39,911 bases of DNA from Planctomycetia bacterium (GTDB lineage: Bacteria; Planctomycetota; Planctomycetia; Pirellulales; S012-138). A model generated the notes under the pieces. It made no database searches. It saw only the letters and a program-made list of their open reading frames with translations, and was not told the origin of the DNA. The DNA lies in contig JACOUI010000241.1 in NCBI GenBank assembly GCA_016177915.1, positions 1 to 39,911 of the forward strand. Direction: 5' to 3'. Below, piece after piece: positions 16,910 to 25,684 of this stretch. Made by a program: the position numbers and the translations under genes. How positions within the stretch are numbered: position 1 is the stretch's first letter; each line of letters opens with the position of its first letter.

Positions 16910-19012
16910 ATGGCCGACATTCAGCGGCTGCCCGCCAGCGTGGTCAACCGGATCGCCGCCGGGGAGGTGATCGAGCGGCCGGCCAGCGTCGTCAAGGAGC
17001 TGGTCGAGAACGCGCTGGACGCTTGCGCGACGCGGATCGACGTGGCCATCGAGCAGGGCGGCCTGGAGCTGGTCCGCGTGACGGACAACGGCCAGGGCAT
17101 CGCGGCCGAGCAGTTGCCGCTGGCCGTCGAGCCGCACGCCACGAGCAAAATCTGCACGGCGGAAGACCTGTTCCGCGTGGGCACGCTGGGCTTCCGCGGC
17201 GAGGCGCTGGCCTCGATCGCCGAGGTCAGCCGGCTTTTGATCCGCAGCCGGGCAGCCGGCCGCGACGAAGGGGCCGAGCTTTTGATCGACGGCGGCATGC
17301 GCGTGACCGCGAGTGGAAACGGCTCGTTCCCGGCGCTCGCCGCGGGCGTCGTTCCCTGCGGCTGCCCGGTGGGGACGACGGTCGAGGTCAAGAACCTGTT
17401 CTTCAACACGCCGGTGCGGCGGAAGTTTTTGCGCACGGCGCAGACGGAGATCGGCCACATCACGGAGGCTGTGACGCGGCTGGCGCTGGCGCATCCGGGC
17501 GTGCATTTCACGCTGCGGCATGGCGGGCGCGAGCTGTATGACCTTCCGCCGGCCGCCAACTGGCTCGATCGCATCGAGCGGTTCTTCGGTCCCGACGTGA
17601 CGCGGCACCTGGTGTGGGTCGAGAGCCGCACCGCGGCCGGGCGGGAGGGCGGCGACGGCCTCGCGCTCTTCGGCTTCGTCGGCCTGCCCAGCCTCAACCG
17701 CCCCAATCCCCGGATGCAGTTTCTCTTCGCCAACGGGCGGTTCATCCGCGACCGGGCGCTCGCGCACGCGCTGGCGGAGGCGTACCGGGGACTCTTGCTC
17801 ACGGGCCGTCACGCGGTCTGCTTTTTGTGCCTGGAGATGCCGCCGGACGCCGTGGACGTGAACGTACACCCCACGAAGCTGGAGGTCCGCTTTCAGGACG
17901 GAGGGCGAATTTACAGCCTGCTGCTGGCGACGCTGCGGACGCGGTTCCTGTCGACCGACCTGACGTCGAAGCTGCAAGCGCCGCCGGCCTGGCAGAAGCA
18001 GCCCGGCGGCGAGGAGGCGGCGTTGTCGGTCCCGGCGGAGCGCCAGGCCGAGTCGGCCATGGACCCGCGGCAGGCCGACGCGCTGCGCAGCGAGTTGGTG
18101 GCCTGGGCCAAGGGCGAGCTGGGCGCCGAAGGGGGCGAAGAAGCGCCCTGGGAGCGCGACGACCAAGCTGCCGGGGGGACGGCTGCGCCGGCCGCTTCAC
18201 CGTCGACGACCCTGCCGCGCACGGGGCTGCAATTCCACAGGGTCCCGGAGAGCTTCCAGCTTCGGACCCTTCCTCCGCCGCCGCGCACGATCCCCGGTTC
18301 GATCGCGCCCGGCGGCCCGTTGCCGCGCGCCGCGGCGCAATCGGGCAGCGGGCCGCAGCCGCCGATCGAGCTGGGGTCGCCGCTCGTGGAGGCGGGCGCG
18401 ATCCCCGAGCCGCCGGTCGTGCGCGCCGGGTCCGACGACCAGTCGTCGGTCCTGGCGATGCAGGTCCACGACCGGTATCTCATCGTCGAGAGCGACGCCG
18501 GCGTAGTGGTGATCGACCAGCACGCCCTGCACGAGCGGATCCTTTACGAGCAGCTCCGCTCCAAGGTCGTCTCCCAGCGCTTGGAGAGCCAGAGCCTGCT
18601 CGTGTCCGAGCCGGTCGACCTCAGTCCCGCCGAGGCGGACGCGGTGCTGGCGCAGCGGCAGGTGCTCGCGGAGCTTGGCGTGCGCGTCGAGCCGTTCGGC
18701 GGCAGCACGGTCGTGGTGACGAGCTACCCGGCCATCCTGGCGCGGGCCCGCGTGGCGGAGCTTTTGCGGGGGATCGTGGAGCGGCTGCTGGCCGGCGGGA
18801 AGGTGGAGCCCCGGCACCTGGTGGACGAGCTGTTGCACATGATGGCCTGCAAGGCGGCGATCAAGGCGGGCGATCGGCTCACGCCGCAGGAGATCATGGC
18901 GCTCCTTGCGCAGCGGCACCTGGTGGCCGACGCCCATCACTGCCCGCACGGCCGACCGACGGCGCTGGTGCTGACGCGGGAGGAGCTGGACCGACAATTC
19001 TTGCGGACGTAG
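16910..19012 (+). CDS. mutL: DNA mismatch repair protein MutL
   Basis: The 700-aa protein has an N-terminal GHKL ATPase with all family motifs: RIAAGEVIERPASVVKELVENALDA, VTDNGQGI, HATSKI and GTLGFRGEALASIAEVS. The transducer domain follows, then a Pro/Ala-rich linker (about 395-520). The C-terminal domain keeps the metal-binding endonuclease motif DQHALHERILYE, together with ACKAAIKAGDRL and CPHGRPT. The protein is therefore the nicking type of MutL used where MutH is absent. The start is ATG 16910. It is convergent with the dehydrogenase gene, and a double hairpin lies between them. Confidence 0.97.
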   Translation: MADIQRLPASVVNRIAAGEVIERPASVVKELVENALDACATRIDVAIEQGGLELVRVTDNGQGIAAEQLPLAVEPHATSKICTAEDLFRVGTLGFRGEALASIAEVSRLLIRSRAAGRDEGAELLIDGGMRVTASGNGSFPALAAGVVPCGCPVGTTVEVKNLFFNTPVRRKFLRTAQTEIGHITEAVTRLALAHPGVHFTLRHGGRELYDLPPAANWLDRIERFFGPDVTRHLVWVESRTAAGREGGDGLALFGFVGLPSLNRPNPRMQFLFANGRFIRDRALAHALAEAYRGLLLTGRHAVCFLCLEMPPDAVDVNVHPTKLEVRFQDGGRIYSLLLATLRTRFLSTDLTSKLQAPPAWQKQPGGEEAALSVPAERQAESAMDPRQADALRSELVAWAKGELGAEGGEEAPWERDDQAAGGTAAPAASPSTTLPRTGLQFHRVPESFQLRTLPPPPRTIPGSIAPGGPLPRAAAQSGSGPQPPIELGSPLVEAGAIPEPPVVRAGSDDQSSVLAMQVHDRYLIVESDAGVVVIDQHALHERILYEQLRSKVVSQRLESQSLLVSEPVDLSPAEADAVLAQRQVLAELGVRVEPFGGSTVVVTSYPAILARARVAELLRGIVERLLAGGKVEPRHLVDELLHMMACKAAIKAGDRLTPQEIMALLAQRHLVADAHHCPHGRPTALVLTREELDRQFLRT

Positions 19013-19019
19013 TTGGAGT

Positions 19020-19058
19020 ACCGGCTTTAGCCGGTGTGGACCCGCCGCCTAAAGGCGG
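19020..19058. terminator. Double hairpin between convergent mutL and dehydrogenase genes
   Basis: ACCGGC-TTTA-GCCGGT (19020-19035) and CCGCC-TAAA-GGCGG (19045-19058) are two short hairpins placed between convergent genes. The second one contains the stop codon of the dehydrogenase (19049-19051), so its last residues are encoded in the repeat. It could end transcription from both sides, but the lack of T-runs leaves a dispersed repeat as the alternative. Confidence 0.5.
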
Positions 19059-20020
19059 GACTCCAACGCGGGAAACTCGACGAACACCTTGAGTGCCCCG
19101 TCGCGGCGCTCGCTGAAGACGTCGAACGCCTTTTGGATTTCCGCCAGCTTGAAGCGGTGCGTGATGACCGGCCGCACGTCCACCCGTTTTTCGGCGATCC
19201 ACCGCATGGCCAGCGGAAAATCGATCGCGAAATCGGGATTGACGCTGGCTACGACCGTGACGTTCTTCCGCCACAGGGCGAAGGCGTTGACGCTGTTGAC
19301 GACGGCCGGCGGCACGCCGAAAAAGACGACCTTCCCCTCGCGGCGGCAGAGCTCCACGCACAAGTTGAGGGCCAAGTCGCGGTGGCCGACGGCCTCGATC
19401 ACGACGTCGGCCATCGCCCCGCCGGTCGCCTCCTTGACGGCCGCGGCCGGGTCCTGCCGCGAGGCGTTGACGACGACGTTGGCGCCTGTCTGGGGGCTGA
19501 CGGCCAGCCGGCTTTCCAAGAGGTCGATGGCGATGATCTGCCGCGCGCCTAAGTTCCTCAGGGCCAGATTGAAAAGCTGCCCGATCGGGCCCTGGCCCAC
19601 GACGGCCACGTCCAGCCCCAAGAGGTTTGGCAGCTTGCGCAGGGCGTAGAGCACCGTCCCCAGCGGCTGGGCAAGGAGGGCCTCGTCGGGGCTGGGCCGC
19701 GGGTCCAACGGGATCGCCCGGTCCTGGCTGACGCCGAACCGCTCGAACAGCCCCTCCTGGTTGACCGGCACGCAGAGCACACGGTCGCCGGGCTGGAACC
19801 GCGTGCCGGAGGTCTCCTTCACCCGCCCGATCATCTCGTGCAGCGAATGGCCGACGACGGGCGGGAACTCCGGGTAGTCGTTCTCGAAGTAGACAAGATC
19901 GGAGCCGCAGAGGCAGGCCAGCTCGACCTGGAAGATGATTTCGTCCGGCCCGCGCAGCTTCGGCTCCGGCACATCAACGAGCCGGATTTTGCGCGGGCCA
20001 TAGATTTCGCCGGCAAGCAA
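19049..20020 (-). CDS. Zinc-type medium-chain dehydrogenase (MDR family)
   Basis: The protein has 323 aa when started at TTG 20020, which follows GGAGA by six bases. The frame is open to 20125, but the extra residues come from palindromic repeats and are not family-like. The catalytic zinc region is LACLCGSDLVYF and VVGHSLHEMIG (Cys, His, Glu). The four-Cys structural zinc loop is missing. The NAD(P)-binding fold is VAVVGQGPIGQLFNLALRNLGARQIIAID (GxGxxG). It probably oxidises an alcohol or polyol. The substrate is unknown. The C-terminus runs into the terminator-like hairpin. Confidence 0.85.
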   Translation of the reverse strand: MLAGEIYGPRKIRLVDVPEPKLRGPDEIIFQVELACLCGSDLVYFENDYPEFPPVVGHSLHEMIGRVKETSGTRFQPGDRVLCVPVNQEGLFERFGVSQDRAIPLDPRPSPDEALLAQPLGTVLYALRKLPNLLGLDVAVVGQGPIGQLFNLALRNLGARQIIAIDLLESRLAVSPQTGANVVVNASRQDPAAAVKEATGGAMADVVIEAVGHRDLALNLCVELCRREGKVVFFGVPPAVVNSVNAFALWRKNVTVVASVNPDFAIDFPLAMRWIAEKRVDVRPVITHRFKLAEIQKAFDVFSERRDGALKVFVEFPALESRL

Positions 20021-20045
20021 ATTCGGTCTCCAAACGCAAGTCGAG

Positions 20046-20110
20046 CCGGAGGCACAAGCCTCCGGGTGTCGTTCTTCTCCCTCCCCCCTTGCGGGGAAGG
20101 GTCGGGGGGG
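20046..20110. repeat. Two palindromes upstream of the dehydrogenase
   Basis: CCGGAGGC-ACAA-GCCTCCGG (20046-20065) is a perfect 8-bp hairpin. It is followed by a C-rich/G-rich palindrome at about 20081-20110 like that at 4896. They separate the dehydrogenase from the carboxypeptidase and inflate the apparent N-terminus of the former. Confidence 0.65.
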
Positions 20111-20186
20111 TGAAGGGCTAACCAAGCGTCGCTTCAGGTTGACTTCAAAACCGCCTCTCCGGGTGATTCGTGGTCCTCAGCATGCG

Positions 20187-21697
20187 TCATTTCAGACCGT
20201 ACAGAGGTCCAAGCTTCGACCGCAGGTGCCCCATCAGGAACTTGTGCGACAGCGGCTTTCCCGCCACGCGCTGCACGAGGTCCGCCGCGGGGTAGCACTG
20301 CCCGGGGCGGTGGACCTTCTCGCGCAGCCAATCGCGGAGCGGCACGAACTGTCCGTGGCGGAACATGGCGGAAAGGCCGCCCAGCTCCGCGTCGGCCGTG
20401 GCGAAGATCTGCGCCGCGTAGAGGTTGCCCAGCGAGTAGGTGGGGAAATAGCCCACGAGTCCGGCGCTCCAGTGGATGTCCTGCAGGACGCCGTCGGAAT
20501 CCTTGGGGACGTCGATGCCCAGGAACTGGCGGTACTTCTCGTTCCAGGCGCCCGGCAATTCGCCGGCCTGGAGGTCGTCCTTGAGGAGCGCCTGCTCCAG
20601 CTCGAACCGCACCAGGATGTGCAGGTTGTAGGTCGCCTCGTCGGACTCGACGCGGATCAGCGACGGCTCGACGTGGTTGATGGCGAAGAAAAAGTCGTCG
20701 AGCTTCACCGCGGCCAGCGCCTCGGGGAAGGCCTGCTGGGCGCGCGGGAAAAAGTGCTCCCAGAAGGCCCGGCTGCGGCCGACGAAATTCTCCCACATCC
20801 GCGACTGCGACTCGTGGATGCCCAGCGACACGAACTCGCCCGGCGGCAGGCCGAACTGGTCGGTCCGCAGCCCTTGCTCGTAGAGTCCGTGGCCGGCCTC
20901 GTGCAGCGTGCCGAACAGGGCGCAGTTGAAGTAGTCTTCCAGGTAGCGCGTGGTGAGCCGGCAGTCGTGGGGTCCCATGCCGGAGCAGAAGGGGTGTGCC
21001 GTTACGTCCAGCCGCCCGCGCGAGAATTCAAACCCGATCGCCGCCGCGGCCGCCTCGCCGAATTTCTGCTGCGACTCGACCGGATAGCGCCGGTGCAGGA
21101 TTTCGACGGGCGCTTTCCTGGGGCTGTGCATGATTTCCCGGACGAGCGGCACGAGGTCGTCGCGCAGGCCCGAGAGCACGGCCGTCACTTCGCGGGTCGT
21201 GGCGTGCGGCTCATAGTCGTCCAGGAGCGCATCGTAGGGTGCTCTTGGTAGCCGTAGGCCTGCGCCTGCTCGCGCTTCAGGGCGAAGGTCTTCTCCAGCC
21301 ACGGGCGGAGCGACGAAAAGTCGTTGTTCTTGCGGGCCTGCACCCAGCACTGCTGCGCCAGGACGCTCGTGCGGGTCAGCTCCTCGACCAGCGCTTGCGG
21401 GAGCTTGATTTTCTTTTCGTATTTGCGCTTGAGCTGCCGGATTGTCGCCCCGGCGTCGCTGTGGGGGTCCTTGGCCAGCGGGCCGTCGGCCAGCTCCGCC
21501 AGCCACTGGCCGAGCTGGGGCGCCGTGTGGCGTTTGTGGACCATGCCCGAGAGCAGCGTCATTTGCTCCGCGCGGTAGGGACCCGCGTCGTCGGGCATGT
21601 AGGTCCGCTCGTCCCATTCGAGCAGGGCTTCGACGGAGGCCAGGAGCGCCGTTTCCTTGGCGTAGTGGCAGAGCTGCTCGAAGGTGTTTTGCGTCAT
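20187..21697 (-). pseudogene. M32 carboxypeptidase (Taq type), one frameshift
   Basis: The N-terminal 153 residues are in one frame from ATG 21697 (MTQNTFEQL) to EQAQAYGYQEHP. The rest is in the next frame from YDALLDDYEPHATT to the stop at 20187. Together they give a full-length protein of about 503 residues with the M32 signatures: zinc motif HEAGH in GTLHEAGHGLYEQG, the third ligand in GIHESQSRMWEN, and HPFCSGMGPHDCRLTTRY. The break lies at the CCC run at 21237-21239 (minus strand CACCCTACGATG, where CACCCCTACGATG would restore the frame). One lost C explains everything, so this is either a sequencing error or a very recent mutation. The family removes C-terminal residues from peptides using zinc. 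Confidence 0.85.
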
Positions 21698-21709
21698 TGC
21701 CGTCGCGAT

Positions 21710-21765
21710 GTAGTACGGCCCTTCCGGGCCGTCATGAAAGAGACGGCCTGGAAAGGCCGTCCTAC
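21710..21765. repeat. Dispersed hairpin element, copy 2 (imperfect)
   Basis: Arms 21710-21732 and 21743-21765 form an imperfect inverted repeat. The left arm differs from the copy at 12931 by one base (GTAGTACGG for GTAGGACGG), and the right arm has two changes. It lies 13 bases upstream of the carboxypeptidase start, so it would be in the 5' leader of that mRNA. Confidence 0.8.
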
Positions 21766-21945
21766 GAACTTTGTCCGCACTCCTATAGCACACGCCCTGC
21801 CCGGGGTACAGGCGGCCGGTCGTCGATCCAAAATCCAGGTCGGCGAGGCCGCCACGCGCCGGCGCGCTTCGGCCGGCGCCCACGCCGACGCTTCGCGCGG
21901 CGCGACGCGCGGGATCGCCGGCGGGAAATCGGAGGCGCGACGGCC

Positions 21946-22099
21946 GGTGTGGAGGCAGTGTTGGCACGGTGTGGAGGCAGTGTTGGGCGGGTGTTGAGCC
22001 GGTGTCGGGAGGGTGTTGAGCCGGTGTCGGGAGGGTGTTGGCAGGGTGTTGGGAGGGTGTTGGGAGGGTGTGGACGCGGTGTCGGCAGGGTGCGGGCTG
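21946..22099. repeat. 11-bp minisatellite with G-quadruplex motif
   Basis: About 14 head-to-tail units of 11 bp follow one another without phase slips from 21946, with variants GGTGTTGGGAG, GGTGTCGGGAG, GGTGTTGAGCC, GGTGTGGAGGC and AGTGTTGGCAC. Units are mixed, and the pair GAGCC/GGGAG repeats twice. The stretch 22051-22068 contains GGGAGGGTGTTGGGAGGG, a canonical G-quadruplex motif on the plus strand. A copy of units 1-3 appears inverted at 1-30. Confidence 0.9.
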
Positions 22100-22841
22100 C
22101 GGGTCGTTGGCGTGGCGGCAACAGCGGATTGTGGTGGAGGGGATCGAAGGTACTACAGGTTGTAGGTCGGCGTTTGCGAAAGTGTTTTCGTGGACACGAG
22201 ACGGATTTTCCAAGGCGTGCGGGACGCGGAAATCGTTTTCCGCGCGGCGAGGGCGCGGGGACGTGGCGAGGATGGGCGGGATGGCAAATGGGCACGGCAT
22301 TGGCGAAGTCCCACGGCACACGCCGCGAGGGATTGGGACGAGGAGTTTCAGCGGAGCTTCAGTGCATTGGCGTGGAAAAGGTGATCACACGTCAATAGGG
22401 ATTTCGGGCTTGCGTGGGTTGCAGGCGAGCTTTCGCGCAGGGGGCGAGCGAGGGTCCGGGGCAGTGCGCACGAAGCTTGTGAACGGGGGAAGGTAGTGGA
22501 GCGCGTGGTCGCGGTAGTCGGGCGACACGGAAGCGGCGCATTTTGTCGAGCTGGCGCGTGCCGCGGCGGCGGAACTGGATAGAATGGGTCCATGCGCCGC
22601 AGACGGAGGCGGGGCTTTGGGCGTTGCGTCGGAGCGTGTCGCGCGGGGAGCCGTTTGGGGGACAGGCGGCAGGCCGCGAAGGCGGAGGAGTGCCAGAAAT
22701 GGTTCCTGACCCAGTTCCTGACCCCTTTGATTTCCTCAATTGAGCGAACGCGCTCGCTGAGGAGGTGTGCGATATGGCGCGCTTCCGTTGCTTCGTCGGT
22801 CGGCAAGAAAAGGCAGAAAAGGCAAGAACGACGGAATTTGC
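22100..22841. other. Long non-coding stretch
   Basis: No open frame here has coding character. Translations are rich in Arg, Gly and Pro with no domain. A doubled GTTCCTGACCC (22702-22723) is the only local repeat seen. It may be the remains of lost genes. Confidence 0.5.
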
Positions 22842-22871
22842 TTGACATTCGAGTTCACGGTTATCTAATCG
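22842..22871 (+). promoter_or_regulatory. Possible sigma70-type promoter for the DUF1573 gene
   Basis: TTGACA (22842-22847) and TAATCG (22866-22871) are 18 bases apart, in a locally AT-richer stretch about 80 bases before the start codon at 22953. The -10 is poor, and the sequence TAATCGTTTAATCGTTT is a short direct repeat that could bind a regulator. Confidence 0.3.
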
Positions 22872-22952
22872 TTTAATCGTTTGTGGTTTTCGCGTCCGCC
22901 ACATCTCTTCGACAATCGCTCTCGTGCGTGCGTTCATGCGGAGGACACGATC

Positions 22953-24004
22953 ATGTTGGTCAGGCCGCGCAAGCAACGACTTGTGATTCGGATTGCGGTC
23001 CTGATGGCCGTAGCGGCTGCTGCCGTTGGCGCAGCTTGGCGCGCAAACCGGTCTTCTCCAGTCAGCGCACGGCAGAGCGATTCTTCTTCTTCGTTCGATC
23101 TGGGTGGAACGTTCATCGATCAGGATCCGATCGTTCGCGGCGTTGTTCCCGTGTCGAACAGGGCCACCGCCACGTTGCAGTTTGTTCGAGTGGAACGGAC
23201 CTGCGGCTGCGTGAAGGCTAGCCTTGATCGTAGCACCTTGTCGCCCGGCCAGACGTGCAATCTGCAGGTGGCTCTGGATTTGACGGGACACCTCGGGCAG
23301 AGGACGACTGTTGCGCGCTCGTCGCTTCTGACGGAACGCGCGTCGAGCGTGCCGTGAGCGCGACTGGCTACCGCGCGGTGCAATTCGCCGACAAGGAACT
23401 CGTTTTTGGAACGGCGCCGGCCGGCCAGCGCGTCGAAAGGACCGTTGAGCTGTTCTTGAACGCGCGGCGAGGCGATTCCGGTTTTGACGTCCGTTCGTTC
23501 CAATTCGTGGGCCGTGGTAGCTTCTGTTGGTTCGCAGTCAGACGTCGCGCGGTCCGACGGGACAATCGGCCGTCGCGTGGCTGTGGGACTGTCGCTTGAG
23601 CCGCAGTGGGAGATCGGCACTTCGTCGTGCGAGTTGGAGCGGTGGTGCGCTGCGGCGATCGCGAGTTGCACGCGAGAATTCCGGTGGATTGGTCGATTGA
23701 CAGTGTTTTCATCGCCGAACCGCGGAGAGTGTTCATTCAACGGGTCGGCGAATCTTTGCCGATCGAACGAGAAGTCGCGATTTCCCGCGTCGATGGTCGC
23801 GAGTTCCGCATCACCGGCGTGGTGACGTCGGACGGGGCGTTGAGTGCAAGCGTCGACGATTCGATTCGCGCCACCTCTCACAAAGTGACGGTCCATTTGA
23901 ACGGGATCGATGCGCAGCAGCAGGTGTTTTTGGGCAAGGTCGAGTTGCACACGGACTACGAAGCGCAGCCGATTCTGAGAATTCCGGTGATCGCGGTGCG
24001 CTGA
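22953..24004 (+). pseudogene. DUF1573-type secreted protein, broken by three frame changes
   Basis: The start ATG 22953 follows GGAGG by eight bases and begins a basic N-terminus with one hydrophobic signal segment. The first frame runs through the DUF1573 signature NRATATLQFVRVERTCGCVKASL...LSPGQTCNLQVALDLTG, then leaves the family frame near 23312. The sequence continues in a second frame (VASDGTRVERAVSATGYRAVQFADKELVFG), returns to the first frame around 23500-23600 (RRVAVGLSLEPQWEIGT) and ends in the second frame (CGDRELHARIPVDWSIDSV...ILRIPVIAVR) at 24004. About 350 residues of one ancestral protein are spread over these frames. It could be a decayed gene or a cluster of base-calling errors. 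It heads an apparent operon with the genes at 24048 and 25049. Confidence 0.75.
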
Positions 24005-24047
24005 CGGATTCCGCTCGCATTTTTCAGTGGAAAAAAAGGAGCTTGTT

Positions 24048-25055
24048 GTGGGCTGCCTTCTGACCTCGGTGCTTGTCGGGACGTTCCTGGCCGTTGCAGG
24101 TGGAGACCTGCCGCCGGACCAGCAGGCCCTCGTTGAAACGGTCGTGGCTGCGATCCAATCGAACTACGAGAAGATCAAGACACTGGAGTTGCGGGTCGAG
24201 GGGCATCACGAAGATCGCTCGGTGCGTGCGGCTGAGACTCGAAGGATCAAGTCGCCAACCGGCGACAAGGAAGTGGTCTATCGGGTCGCACCGGAATCGT
24301 GGGCGTACGAATCCATCGTCATCAAGGGGACGAAGATCCGCAGGGACATTCTAGAGCGGCCTGAAGGACAGGCCACCGCCAGCATGGCGCATGCGGACGG
24401 CGTGTGGACGGACTTTTCGGTCGATGCCAAGTTGGCGAGACTAAACCGAAAGGACGACCTCCCGGGCTATTGGCCTTTCGATCCCCGAGACGTTGGCTCC
24501 GTGTCGATTCGCCGATCGATGATCGATACCCTGCGCCAGGCGAATTTTGTGTCGGCAAGCTTGGGGGCTGGAAAGATCATCCTCACGACCCAGGCGGGAG
24601 CTGTGTACACCTTCGACCAGCGGGCGGCCTATTTGCCGACATTGTTGGTCGATCGACACAAAGACGGCAGCGTGCACATGGCGGAGGAGTACTCGTACCA
24701 ATTGCTCCTGTCAGGTGCGGCGCGCGTCTTGGACAAGACCGTGAGCCGATTCTACGATCGCGGCGTTACAAACGATGCCTCAGACGATGGTTGGCGCCAG
24801 CGTTCGACTACGACGGTCCGGATCGTCAACGTAAACCATGAGGTGCCGGACGCCCGGTTTGTCATCTCGCTGCCTGCGGGCACAAGGGTAGGCGACGGCC
24901 TGAAAAATAGAGTCTACATCGTCGGGAAGGCTGAGCCGCCTGGATCGTTCGGTGCGACCGCCGTCACGGTTGGGGGGATTCTCCTGGGCGCGCTTGTCGC
25001 AGTGTGGTGGTGGTTACGAATCCGTGCACGAAAAAGGGAGGAACGGTCATGTTGA
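24048..25055 (+). CDS. Signal-peptide protein with C-terminal TM helix, outer-membrane-lipoprotein-sorting-like
   Basis: GTG 24048 is preferred because AAGGAG (24036-24041) lies six bases upstream. The frame's first start, GTG 24027, has no ribosome site. The 335-aa protein has a signal peptide (about 1-20). A domain beginning VVAAIQSNYEKIKTLELRVEGHHEDR resembles the LolA-like periplasmic fold common in planctomycete secreted proteins (inference from pattern). One transmembrane helix (about 303-326) and a short basic tail end it. It lies 43 bases after the DUF1573 gene and overlaps the next gene by seven bases, so the three are one operon. The function is unknown. Confidence 0.75.
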   Translation: MGCLLTSVLVGTFLAVAGGDLPPDQQALVETVVAAIQSNYEKIKTLELRVEGHHEDRSVRAAETRRIKSPTGDKEVVYRVAPESWAYESIVIKGTKIRRDILERPEGQATASMAHADGVWTDFSVDAKLARLNRKDDLPGYWPFDPRDVGSVSIRRSMIDTLRQANFVSASLGAGKIILTTQAGAVYTFDQRAAYLPTLLVDRHKDGSVHMAEEYSYQLLLSGAARVLDKTVSRFYDRGVTNDASDDGWRQRSTTTVRIVNVNHEVPDARFVISLPAGTRVGDGLKNRVYIVGKAEPPGSFGATAVTVGGILLGALVAVWWWLRIRARKREERSC

Positions 25056-25426
25056 GGATCGCGAGGGCCATGGCGTTGATGGGCGCTTTGTTCGTGGTCG
25101 TGTACTGCACCGCCACTGGGGTTTTTGCCGATTACAACCTGAAGTGCTGCGGCCTTGATGCTTTCCACTGTTCGTACTGCTTCCTTGTGCCTCCTGTTCG
25201 CTATCAGATCGGCTATAATCCAACTCCCAACTGCTTCTTCATTCCGGGGACCTACAATTGCGAGCTGACCTGGGGGCTGTGCGCGACTCTGACTGGCACC
25301 GTAACTGTTTACGACCCCGGCGACGACAACTGCGATGGAGACCCGCCAGACCACGGCAAGGTCCAGGGGCCGATCAACATTAATGCCTACATCTGCGACA
25401 TGGCGACACAAGCCAACTGCCCATGA
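25049..25426 (+). CDS. Small Cys-rich secreted protein
   Basis: The 125-aa protein starts at ATG 25049, which overlaps the upstream stop (ATGTTGA). GGGAGG at 25036-25041 is the ribosome site. A clear signal peptide (about 1-27, ending GVFAD) is followed by about 98 residues with ten Cys, including KCC, HCSYC and four later NC or LC pairs. Mature proteins of this kind are usually held by disulfides outside the cell. I do not recognise a family. Its place after DUF1573 and a LolA-like gene suggests an exported surface or extracellular product. Confidence 0.75.
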   Translation: MLRIARAMALMGALFVVVYCTATGVFADYNLKCCGLDAFHCSYCFLVPPVRYQIGYNPTPNCFFIPGTYNCELTWGLCATLTGTVTVYDPGDDNCDGDPPDHGKVQGPININAYICDMATQANCP

Positions 25427-25514
25427 TCGAGGACATCCGCGTTCGACCGTCTGGGCGGTGCGGACACAATTGGCGCGCGGACGCGCTACATCGACCGTCG
25501 CCGAGTTGGTGGTC

Positions 25515-25652
25515 GTAATTGTTTACCGCCTTAAAGCAGGCGTACACTGCGTGCTAGCAGGGCCGAGCCCTGCGTTTTCCCGAGGATTCTCAAACCGAAC
25601 ATAGTCAAGCCATATCGGAGTCGAGTGGTGGTTACGCGAACTCGGAAGCGAA
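25515..25652. mobile_element. Truncated miniature element (inverted copy of 27072-27209)
   Basis: The 138 bases from GTAATTGTTTACCGCC to CGGAAGCGAA match the reverse complement of 27072-27209 with one mismatch. Only one terminal repeat is present. The other end of the element, and any matching target duplication, are missing, so this copy is cut off on the right just before the mannosyltransferase gene. Confidence 0.85.
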
Positions 25653-25684
25653 GTCATTGATGTCCTAATGGGTGTGGAAGCTCC

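Noticed and set aside
21946-22099. CRISPR array
   Set aside because: The repeats are 11 bp, head to tail without spacers, and no cas gene is near.
22348-23291. Minus-strand frames opposite and upstream of DUF1573
   Set aside because: Low-complexity, Arg/Ser/Pro-rich translations. The plus-strand DUF1573 signature explains the region from 22953 on.
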